A DNA stretch of 64,000 bases from Neospora caninum Liverpool (taxonomy: Eukaryota > Apicomplexa > Conoidasida > Eucoccidiorida > Sarcocystidae). Shown in pieces: positions 48,401 to 60,109 of this stretch. The stretch is from contig NC_018397.1 in NCBI RefSeq assembly GCF_000208865.1, positions 5,175,748 through 5,239,747 of the forward strand, in the 5' to 3' direction. The notes beneath the pieces were generated by a model, which saw only the letters and a program-made list of their open reading frames with translations, did not search any database and was not told the DNA's origin. Position numbers and translations under genes: made by a program. Position 1 is the stretch's first letter. Every line of letters begins with the position of its first letter.

Positions 48401-51400
48401 CCTTCTCCTTCACAATATTTGAACGGTCTTCGCTCTCTCCTTCTTCCCCTGTCTTGTGTCTCTCACGTCGCCCCTGTTTCGCTCGTCGTCCCTCTTTGCT
48501 GCATGTACCGACTCACCTGACGCGCTTCGTCTTGCAGATAAAGAGAATAAATGCTTTCGGCAGGCAGCGCGCCGCATCGATGGCTGACAACATTTCCATT
48601 TTCTCTGCTTCCGACCGCCCTGGGCTTTCGGCGTCCTCGGAACCCCTCTCCGACGATTTTCGCCTTCCTCCTCTCGCGGCTGATTGCTCCAGAGGGCGGT
48701 ATCCAAGTCGCGGCAGGGACGGCGGCGACTGAGGGAAAGACGACTTCGAAGGCGGCAGAAAGTGCTCGCCTACGTCCCAGCTTAACTGGATGTGGTGAAC
48801 AGGCGACAAGGCAGAAAGGGGAGGAGGCGCGCCAGCAGACAAGGAAGGACGAGAAGAAGGACGAGAAGAAGGAGGAAAAGAAGAAGGAAAAGAAGAAGGA
48901 AGAGAAGAAGAACGAGAAGGGGGAGAAGAATGGGGAGACGAATGGGGAGAAGACGGGGGAAGAGGAAAAGAAGGCAGAGGAGAAGGAGACGGAGGAGGTG
49001 GACAGGGAGGAAGTCCCCAAGAAGCGAAAAACGAAGAGGGTTGGTCGAGAGGGAGATCCGGAGGCGGAGGAGGGCGTGAAGAGGAACTGGCAGCAGGGGC
49101 GGAAGGCGAAGGCGCTGGCGGAGGCGTGAGAAACTCGAGGTAGGTGGCTTCAAGGTTTTCTGGAACGTCGTCTGCACAGAAGCGACACGGGTTCGAAGGC
49201 ATCGGGGCGAACAAACGAAACGCGCAGTTTCGCGCTGGCCAACGGCAGCGAGAACAGCGTTTTCCTTTCCTCTCCTGGCAAGCAGCGTAGCCCCCTCTCT
49301 CCACGAGAGCGCGCACGCCCTCTTACATTGGTACTCTTCCTCGTAGAGGTAAGGATGCATGCGCTCCGTAGAAAGCCGTATCCGGAGATCACTAGAGATG
49401 TAGCAAACGCAGAAAAAACGACCACGGAGACAGAAAGAAGGACTAGGCGCGAGCACCGGTGACTATTATCCGTGTGTCCCATCCCCCCGTGAGAATCTCC
49501 AGTCTTTCTCCCTCCATGAAAACAGAGAGCCCCACAAAGAAACACCTCGAGTACATACGCGTGGAAACAATCGCTTTCATTCCCTTTCTCTTCATGTCGC
49601 AAATGCCTTCCTGAAAGACCCCCGCGCCTTCTCTTGTTTCCTGTCCCATCCTGACAAATGTACATGCATGCAGCGACATCTATGCACCCATGGATAAACC
49701 TCCATATCTCCATCAGCATATATATACATATGGGTGGATTTAGATATATATTCAGGATTCATGAAAATCTGCAAAGATGACTCCAGGGGTGTATTTGCAC
49801 CGCATGGATGGGACTGGACGTGTTGGTGGCTGACGAGGGCTTCGCCTGCGTTCTGTTGTTGGCCTGCATTTCCTCACTGAGAGCGAGTTTCGTCTCTGCC
49901 TGGTTGTCGCGTGAGTGGCGAGCGTCGGCGTCCCAGCGACCTGACCACTCTTCAGTGACGGCGTCGTACAGTCGCCCCAAGACGCTATCCGAATGAAACA
50001 CTTGCTTTTGGATGCGATCCTGGGAGACAGAGTCGAAAAGGAACAAGCAAAAGAGGCAGAAAAACACCCGACGTGGAGGCTGCAGCGGCCTGCGACAGCT
50101 CAGACAGAGACACCGAAAGAACGGGGAAGCGCCGCCCAAATCATCCACCGGGAGACGCATCCCAGGTCCGGGACGGGACCCTACGCATGCAGGAGAGACA
50201 GGGACAGAGCGGACAAATGCAAAGACTGTGCTCCCCTGCCGACACGACCTCCGTCCCAACGGCACAGGCACCTGCGCAAATCTCCACGACTGCACACAGT
50301 CAACCGTCCACAGAAATGCTCTCTGTCTATGCAAAAACACAACACCTCCAACTACTCACGCATATCTAGACAGCCCCATGCCTGTACTTGTATGTATACG
50401 TATATGCGTTGGTGCACATAACACCTGCAGGTGCATTCCTGTATGGCGACACAGTATGGGGTTAAGGTTCGTGTGTCCGGAAAAGACTTTCCGTGCGTGG
50501 AAGGCTCTTTTTTAGGCTTACTGTCGCTGTGGCCATGAAGTGAGGAATTTGCCTGCATGCGAGTTCCTGCGGCATGACGACCACGGCTCCGGTTTTGGGG
50601 GCGTCAACGGCGAGCGTGGCGAGCGCCGCGAGCTTGAGGCACTTTGGATGCATCGCCTTCGCTTGGCGCCAGTTCCGGTTGCCGTAAACGTCAGGCCGGT
50701 GCGCCAGGCGCATGTGCGCCTTGGAGACGCGCCCCAGCACACAACTCTTCTGCACACGAATAAAGTGGTCCACCATCGAAGCGAGCGACGGAAGGCTCGA
50801 AGAGGAAGAAGAGAGAGAAGACGAAGAGGAGAGAGAAGACGAAGAGGAGAGAGAAGAGGAAGAAGAGAGAGGAGAGGAAGTAGAAGGGGGGGAGAGACAC
50901 ACCGTAGACCGTTTGGAGTCGAACGCAGTGGAAGGAAGACGTTCTGTTGCTGCATCGGATTGCGTCTGTTTTCTCGTCATTTCGACTGTAGGTCGTCGGT
51001 TCTGCATCTGGTCTTGAGGCGAGGCAGAGCTGTTCGGTCGCTCGGCGCCTTTGTGCTCGCTGTGGGCTTCGCTCTCTCGTTCCTCCGCGTCAGACGCGTG
51101 CGCTGTCTGGGGCGATTCTCCAGGCGCCTTCGCAGACGGATGAGCGGGAAAGTGCAGGGGCGAAGGTTTCGGGAACTCGCCGCGCCGCCACAGGGCGACG
51201 AGCGGCTCGACGATGTCTGGGTCCCACGTGACCCAGAATTTGTCTCCGTCCAAGTCGCCTCCAGAGAGCATGTTGGGCACATCGCGATACATGAAACTTC
51301 TCGATCCTTTGTCGCTGCAAAAGCGCACCAAAGCCGACGAGCGCGTGAGAGAAAGAGGCAAGGCAGCGAAGAGCAGTCCCCAAAGACAGCACGCAGCTGT

Positions 51401-53025
51401 GCTCTCCAGCTTCGTCTCGGCGGCAACGGTTCCTCAAAGGAGTCTAAGAAGACGGCTGAGCAACTGCACGCACCCGGACGCTCGTGTCGCGACATCGCGA
51501 ACGAGGAAAGACGACAAAAACGCGCGCCAAAAAAGAGTCGGCCTTCCACCTCGAAAATCGGGCTTTCCCGTTTTCTTCTGTTTCGGCTTTCCCGTTGTCT
51601 CTCCTCTCGCTGCGTGGCCGTTCGCCCCGCCCTTCTGTCCTTCGCTCGCTCTGTGGCAATCGTTCGCTCTTCTAGCAGGGCGGTGGTGTGCCTTCGAGTG
51701 CCCGACGAGTCTCACCAGATGACGGCGGGGTGTCTGTCGCTGAGGGGAGGAGGGAAACCTTTCGGCCTTTTTGCGGCTTCGCCCGCGTTTCCAGATTGCT
51801 GCGCGCACTCCTGCGTGCATGCACTTCTCGCCGCTGACGGTTGCACCCACGCGCGCGGAGCCGAATCGAGGCAGGGCGGGGAAGGAAACACAATCAAATC
51901 TCGGCAGGCGAGAAGGCTGGCGTCGCCGCCGAGGCAGCCGGTCAGGGGTCGGAGGAGCGGCGAGTCGTCTGGGAGGTCTCCGTGCGCAACCTGCACACAA
52001 AGGGCCAGGCGCGTCAGGGGAAGGCACGGAGGCGATTCTGGGAGAGACACAGAGACAGAAGGACGCTCGAACCTGGATCTGCATGAGAGAGAATCCCATG
52101 CACACAGTTTGCACGTTCCCCCTCCTTCCCTCGCGTTGAGAAACTCAACGCACACACACACACACACGCCCATCGTTCCTTTCGGAAACTGCGATACACC
52201 CGCAGAAGATCACACATGCCCATATGCGTGTCTCCCTCCGTGACAAGCTGCAGGTTGTACCTTTCGAGGGAAAGACGAAGGAACAGTTTTCCAGCCACAT
52301 GCACACATATACATGCATATCCATACATCTCTCTATATCGACACATTTACATAGGCACGTATGTATCATTTACATACACATACAGAAATGCATGCAACTG
52401 TGTGTGTATCGCACGGCGTCCGTGTTTCCTCGTCGGTTGCTCACTGCGAAGCAGAGTTGGATGTCTCCAGGGAAGAGACAGGGGTTGCGGCACACCGCGA
52501 CGACGCCTTGAATTACTTCTGAGCCGAACGCGGCGACAGAGCCGCCCGGGAAGCGACCGAGTCTCCGCCGTGCTCGCTCCGCCTGTGCGTCAGCCTCCGC
52601 CGAGAGCCAAGACTTGCCTGTGGCAACCGCGACGTGTCTCGCCATGCCTTCATCGGAAAACGGCGACCGTGTCACATGCACAAAAACCTCGGGAAGACCC
52701 GCAAAAACCCGCGCAGACGGCGACGATCTCCAACCGTGGTCGTACGCGAGCGAGTGCGTGAAATCCGGCACCCCAAACAGGTTCGCGCCCCGCTGAAGAA
52801 AACCCGGAAGCCAGAAAGAGATAGGCTCAACAGGTGCCTGCATCCTCAAGCTGCCACGACTCATCCACACCCAGCTCTACACTCCAACGCTTCTCTCTAT
52901 AGGCCATAACCATATGCACGTCCCCCCGTACAGACATACACAGAAAAACGCACGGTTCTATACATATGCAAATATATACATATATATATATATATGCACA
53001 TATATATATATATATATATATGTAC

Positions 53026-53064
<39 letters not shown>

Positions 53065-56000
53065 TATGTATATATACACTATGCATGAGCACACATTGCC
53101 ACCGCATACCGAGACACCACCAAATGCATAAAAGCGTGTATTCGCCTGCAGACACTCGTCTCCTACACATGTATATATATATATATATATGCATATCTTT
53201 GTATATATGGACGTGTTGATTGATTTGCATGCACCTGTGTGTGGTTGGTGTGGTCTTGGGTGTTGCATTGAGTTTTGGCGAGAGTTCGTCAGACAGAGTC
53301 CAGAGGCACGGGAAGCAGGCGCTGACTGGCCCACGCCCGCGTGCGGCTTGCTGTTAACTTTTTCTTGGGACATTCTTGCTGCGCAGAGTTTTACCTCGAC
53401 ATAGATTCGTGTTTTTTTGCGTAGGTCATTCGCGAGACTGTTTCGCATCGCTTCCAAACAGGAGCGAAGGAAAGGTTCTCGCGGACTGACTCCGCGGAGC
53501 GCGATGAAGTCCAGGCAGACTTGCGCAAAGCTGCTCATCCCCAAATTCTGATCGATAGCGAGAGTCGAGAGAAATTTGATTGCGCCGGCTGAAAAGGCAG
53601 AGAGGAAAGATCCATTTGCTTCCACGTTTCTTCTCCATCTACTCGCTTTCTCTGAGACATGCGTCGCAAGCAGCGACGGCAGAGAAAGAGATACAGGACT
53701 GCCTTCCCGTTGCGGCCTCACAAGGCAGAGACAAAACCGGTCAGCCCTTCAGTTTCGCTTGTCTCTCTTTTCCTTTGTGCTCGCCTCTATCCTTTCTCTC
53801 TTTTCCTTCATCCTTCGCTCTAGTCGCCGCCTTCCTTGCTTCTATGTGACGTGTGTTACCTCGAGTGTCGACGTCTCTCAGGAATTGAAGCATGCGTTTC
53901 TGCAGGCGCTCGAACACTGGAAACCCGACCCCGAGGGTATCGAGGAGCAAAATGACCTGAAGCGAGGCAGGAGAGAGCAAAAGCACGATGAAGAGGAGAG
54001 ACCCGAACGGAGCAGGGACGAAGACGATGGCGGGAGAAGAGGAAGCCGAGAATAACGGAACAGAAGGGAAGTGGAAGCAAGGAACGACGCGAGCGCATAC
54101 TGAGGAAGAAACGGAACTGAAACAAGAAAAACACGTAGTCGCCTCCATACGCGTGCATGTAGTTCTAGACAGACATGCCTTCACACCTCGGATAGAAGTA
54201 TTTTCGGGGAAACGCTGCAGTACTCACATGACACTACAATGGCCCATCTTCACGTGCTCATAGCTATGTAGATGTAATCAAAGACAGAAATATACATGCA
54301 GGTCTGCACATATCTATACGCAGACTTACATATATCTAGGTATATATCTATGGATCGCTATGTATAGACAGAGCGGTGGACAAGCATATTTACCTACATG
54401 CAGATAGACAGATAGGAAGATGCATTAATATGTATATATGTGTGCGCATCATGTGAATCGGAGATGTTTGCCCTCGATATCGCAGGCTCCGCCTCCGGCG
54501 CCGGAACAACGGGAGGACAAGAAAGGAGAAACCGTTTCTCTACCTGGCGATTGAGGTAGTACGGGAAGCGTCGAGAGAAGTCGTTGACTTCGAGGCACTG
54601 CAGAAGGAAATCAAACATTGGCGACAAACACGAAGGAAGCTCGCTCTGCATTGCTGGTCCTTTTGCCGGAGAGAAAAAGTGAAACTCTGGACCTCCAGAA
54701 CAACGCATACAATCTCTGCTCCCTTCCCTTCTTCCTTTTCTTCTTCTTCCTCCTGTTCTTCTTGCTCTTCCTGTTCTTGTTCTCGCCATTGGTAGTTGGT
54801 CGCGACCATAGGAGTTCACAAGCAGCACACGTGGAAGAGCGGCGGAAGGCCCTGTCAGCCTCTTGCCACTGCTTTTGAGATTCGGCATCGCTCTTTGTTC
54901 TCACGTCGCTCGCTTTTTCCTGCGAGTGGCGTCTGTCTGTCTTGTATTTTGAACTTGTTCCGACGTCTAGAGGTTACGGCTTCGATCTCGTGAGTGTCTC
55001 GTTCTTCCGCTTGTCCGGCCTGCGTGAAACACGGTCGTTGCCCGTGCTTCTCGCGGTTCCCGATCGGCTTCTGCGCGCGCCTACCCGGCTGCTGGAGTGG
55101 AATTTTTGCATCGACTGGGAGACGAGGATGTGCTTGAGGCTCTCGGCAGGGTGGTGAGGCACCGGGCGGGGGAACGCAGGGTGGAGCACTAGCATGCCTT
55201 TGATTCCTCCGAGGCGAATCTGAAAGGCACTGCTCGTGTGGAGCGCAGGGAGGCGGGCGACGATCCGCCGCCACAGGTCGAGAGAAATAGCCCCCGAGCC
55301 GTCTGCAGAGGAGAAAAGGCAAAACCGTGCGGTGCGTCGAACGCGAGAGGCGCGCGAAACACGCGCATGCAGGCGAAACCCCGAGCGGTACACAGCGACG
55401 GAAAGAGAAGGCCCGAGTCGGAACCGACGCAAAACACAGAGTGTGTCTCTGGGGGTTGCCGCCACAACGGGCCAGAGAAGCCCAGGAGAAAAAAAGACAA
55501 GACACCGCCCTCCACACGCTGCGCTCTATACAGTTTGAGGAGCAAGGAAACGCGGGGGGGGGGGGGTTCGCCTGCATTGTTTGCAAAGACGTCGCTTGTG
55601 TCTGTTTACGTTCCAGTTGGAAGCGAGGTCTGTCCTCAAACTTCGCCACTCTGGATTTTTGTCTCGACCTGTGAAGACAAACTCCGGGGAGTCAACGGCA
55701 AGGGGTATGGGCCTAGCGCGCGCTTGCCGGCCCTCGTTTTCAGCCGCTTCCTCGCGGGCTGTAGGCGCTGCGGCCGAGCTTGTCACGTCCGGAATCAGGA
55801 GCATCTCCTCGTCGCGGATGTCGATCGCTGGCAGTGTCGACGAGAAGCATACTCCGAGGCGTTTCGTCAAGACTCCCGGGGAGATCGAGGAGTCGAAGAC
55901 ACCCAGACGCGAGAGAATCGCTTCTGCGCTCAGGCGCGTGTCGCCTGAGCGCAGGAAGAGGCGAAGCGGCGAGAAAAGAGAGCGAGTTGCCTACAGTCGA

Positions 56001-59000
56001 CGCAAGTGTCGCGACGACACGTGTTTGCTTCCCTGGGGGCATTCGTGCGTCCTGGCGGAAGAGACCGTCTCGTGAGAGAAAAAAACAGGATGCCTACCCG
56101 AAACGCGAATCATCCAGCAACAGCCCTCTCGAAGCTGAGACAGAGACGCCGCAAAAAACTTGTAGCGCTCGTGACCGACAGAGAGGCCGCCGACCATCAT
56201 CAAACGCATGCGCTCCTGCAAACTCTCATCTTGAGCCTAAAAAAGGAGGAACGAGAATGAACCTTCGTGAAGCACTCCATGTCGTGACAAACACACTCTA
56301 ATGCATATATATATATATATATATATATAGTCTGTGTGTGTGTGCAGGTGTGCATGCGAACATGTAATACAGGGTTCACAGGTGGGTACTCACGCCTACA
56401 CACATATCCTCTCCACACATATACGTATGAGTAATCAAGCTGTTGTCTTTGCCTCGTCGTCTCGCTTTGATTGACGCGAATACATGCGTATGGATGTGTC
56501 GACGGAACGATCTACGCATGCACACACCTGTATATATGTAGACGAATGCTTGTGAGACGCTTGCGGAATACTCGGACGCTTTTCGGCGCGAGTAGTTCCG
56601 CCTTTCGCTTCAGCGTTTTTCGCGCCAAATGCGGAGTGGCGTACCCGGTGGAGACTGCTTGACATGGGTCGGCCGTCTTCTTCCACGAAAGCGACTCTGA
56701 CGAGGAGTCCCGTTGCTACTTCGCGCGCGTACTGGCGAGTCACCCGACTGCCGAGTTCGCAGTAAATCCCCCTGACCAGAACTTTCAGCGGGGTGGCCAA
56801 GAGATGGAGAACGGGAATGCCCGCAGCAGCCTGGTTCACGCCGAACGCCAGAGGCGGACCGCGCTCGAGGCGCATCCATCTGCAGCGAGTAGCGGAAAAA
56901 CAGACACGTGCCCAGATGGCGGAGGGTTCCCGCATGAAGTGCCTGACACGTGTACGGACAGGAGAGGTGTGAGTTCACTTCTCACCACAAACAGCCTCAG
57001 GATTTCCGCTATCTCCAGATATCGGCACACGCATCAGATCCCCCAAAGCGACAGAGACATGTGCATCTGCGTTTCGGATTCTCCACATTTCTATACCTCT
57101 CTCCGTATATATATATATATATATATATTTATACGTGCAGACTTGGAAACACAGATGAGGAACACACATCCACATTCCGACGCGTGCACGTGCATATCTC
57201 CATGGACATCTCTGTCGACTCAGAAACGCTGGCCTCTCTGCCTACATACCTATGCATCTTCATACATGCACGGAGGATCTACCTGGCTGCATGTCGGTAG
57301 GTGTTTAGCGCCTGCACTGGATCCCTGATGGGAATTCTTCCCATGCGAGATCCGAGGCCGCAGTTTCGGACTTCGTCGAGGGCCGCGAGCACCGCAGAGT
57401 CTTCGGGTCGGGCCTCGAGTAAGGAGTCCAGAAAGCGGCGCTCGACCGCCTGCCGAGAAGGCACAATTCCCCAGGTCAGAAGCTGCTGGCAACGCGCCCA
57501 GAGCTGGAAGGCGAATTCGCGGACACGCTGCGAGGCCTCGTCCCGCGCTCTTCGCGAGCGACCGAACAGATCTCCGAGCTCCGAGCGAGGAGGGACCGCT
57601 GGAGAGACACCCCGCGCGTCTCCGGCCGCTCGTCCCTCGAGGATGCGCCGCGAGGCCCTGACGGAGACAAATGCAGGTCAAAGGAGAGAAAAGAAGGCAC
57701 TGCGTAGGTCGACGAAACGCGGGAAGCGAGAGAGGACGCCGGCAAGGAATGCTTTTCGGCTTTCCATGTGTGTCGCTCGAGAACCCCTCGCGTCTCGCTG
57801 GACCTGTCGACATGTGGCTGCTCTTCGCGGACTCGCTGCGGCTTCGAACTCTGTCGCGCGCGAGCGAGAAAAAGGGGAAAAGGACAACGCCCACGGTGCC
57901 CGTTGCAGAGCTAACGACGCCAACGGAGACTCAGGGATTCTGGCGTCTTCCTCTGTGTGTTGAAACTTCCTCATGCTTCCCAGAGGCTGCCTGATGACGC
58001 GAACGAGCGTCTCGCCCTCGCTCCAAACATGCGGCCGTCAGCCGCGAGGGAGCGGCCCCCCACCAGACCCGTGTAACAGTTTGCAGGTTCGTTTTTCCTC
58101 AGAGTCTACATCTGCTGTCTTCCCTTCTCCTCGCGTTTCATTCTGTCGTTCTCGCATCTTGCTGCGTCTCCTCACCGTGTTCCGGTCACGGTCTGGAGAA
58201 GTCTAGATCGGCTGGTCCCTGTCTTGCCTGGAATCGATGCAAATCGCCTCCTGCCACACTCTCGCGTCTCCCCTCAGTCTCACGGAGAGACGTTCGAGTT
58301 CCACTCTCGCTCATTGTTTCGAAACGCCTCCTTTGTTTGCGTTATCTTTGGTTTCGCAGTCTCTTTTCTTTTATTTCTTTTGCTTTCCGGAGTGCAACTC
58401 CCCTTACTCTTTGAGCCGCGTCTGGCGATCTGGAGCCTCGGGCCTCAAGAAGATCCAGGGTAGCTCGACGAGAAAGCCTTCCTTCTCCCGCGTTTGTGCC
58501 TCGTCTCTTTTTTCTCCCTCCTCTCTTTTTTCTTTCTCTTCTCTCTCGTCTGTTTGGTTTCCGTCTCCTCCACCGGGGTGGCGGCCAGCAGGTGGCCCCG
58601 TCTGTGTCGCCTCGTGAATTTCGGGCTGTCTCCGCGCCCCTGAAACGGTCCCCATGCTTGCCGACTGTCTTCCTCTGCCGCCACTGGGTGAAGGAGAGAC
58701 AAGGGAGGGCAGCGCGGCCGCGAACGTGGCGGCGAGGAGGTGAAGATGTAGGAGTCGCGGCAGGAGACACGTCTCGAAGGGATGCCGTCGCCGGTTGGGA
58801 CAATTGAAGATCAACGCCCAGCATCTGAAGAGGAAGAGAGCAAAGAGAGCGGCGCACGCGTGGCAGAGAGAGCGAAGAGGCGAAATGCGAATTGAACACT
58901 GAGGAAGGGAAAGAAACGGGGAGACTCGGGAGGGAAAAACGGAGAACAGAGAGGCCTAACAATCGATGGGCGTGAGGAGGCGACAGAGAGACGAAGCGTG

Positions 59001-60078
59001 AGAAAGGAGTTGGGAGCTGAGCGTTGAAACAAAAACACCTAGAGAGAGGAAGAGGACGAAGCGGAAACCAAGAGGAAGTAGACTCGCGCGCAGACGAGAG
59101 GGTCATGCAGATGGCTTGCACACACGATCAATTTGCAGCAAACACACAGACACAAACACGGGCGCACGTCTTTCGAGCGCTGTTTTTCCCGAGGGTTCCT
59201 TTCAACGACGCACCTGCCTAGCCCCTCCAGTTCGCTCAGGGGGGGAAGTACGGCGAGGGGGGAGTCGCCGTCTTCAAGACGCGCCGCGAGAAGAGGCGCG
59301 TGGTGCTTCTGCTTCCGAATCACCCAGCGCAGAAACTGCTGGAAGTGCTGCGTCGTCCGCCGCCGAGCGGGGCGGGGCGAGACTTCCACGTAGACCTGCC
59401 AAGACGCATAGGCCAGTCGGGGAGAAGGCCAAGGCCGAAGCAACGGAGGTGATCACGCAGAGAAGCGGAACGCGAGAGGAGGCCAGGAAGGGAACATCCA
59501 CCGACAGACGAGAAAACGGTGTGAAGAGACTGGAGAGAGGAGGAAGAGAGCAAGGAGAAGGAAGAACTAGGAGACAAGAAGGTCCATGCCCGAGAGGCAA
59601 CGCAGACGCTAATGCAGGAAGGAACAGGAAAAAGACGGGCACAGTGGAACTGGGGCGACCTACGCGTGGCGCGCTCCGAAAGCGCACAAGCATGAGGACA
59701 TCTTCCGCATTCGCTCCCCGGAAAAAATACATGCCATTCATGATGTCTTTGAAGGGAAGTTCAATTCGGACGAGGCGGTCCTCTCTGCGACGAGAAACGG
59801 AGAGGAGGACCAAACTGAACAAGGCGGTGCAAACACACTGGGCTCTGCACAGCTGCATGCGGTTCGAGGAAAAACCACGGACACGCGATTCACGGCGACT
59901 CGTGTCTTCAAGGCGACAGGCGAAAATGCGCCTACACGCGGGCGTACAGGCGCTCACACGACCGCGTAGACCTGCAGCTCAGACGACATGTAGAGATTCT
60001 TTTCCTTGTGGAGAGAAGGCCCTGACACCCACACGAAGTCACGTATGTGTTTAAGGATAGCTGCCTAGTTGCACACAA

Positions 60079-60109
<31 letters not shown>

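Larger units (their letters stand above)
42187..49170 (-). other. large insertion region inside the RdRP gene
   Basis: Multi-exon coding stretch between the RdRP block ending YLYEEEYQ (49,327) and the exon carrying [13 protein letters not shown] (42,186-40,861). In other cellular RdRPs these two blocks are separated by a few dozen residues. Phase-consistent pieces are 46928-46338, 46096-45161, 44677-44267, 43761-43593 and 42559-42480. Further likely exons are 48103-47915 ([19 protein letters not shown]), about 47664-47490 ([18 protein letters not shown]) and 47186-47039 ([20 protein letters not shown]), whose joining phases I could not settle. The 46096-45161 exon has Cys/His-rich parts ([22 protein letters not shown]), possible zinc sites. 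I recognise no named domain. The DNA around 48,840-49,080 codes for a long Pro/Ser run. Confidence 0.6.

Noticed and set aside
48551..49129. Long Lys/Glu-rich + strand frame
   Set aside because: It is the complement of a Pro/Ser-coding low-complexity stretch of the RdRP on the - strand; pure purine DNA leaves such frames open by composition.
50540..52243. 567-codon + strand frame
   Set aside because: Arg-rich shadow antisense to the RdRP exons that carry DLDGD and neighbouring conserved blocks.
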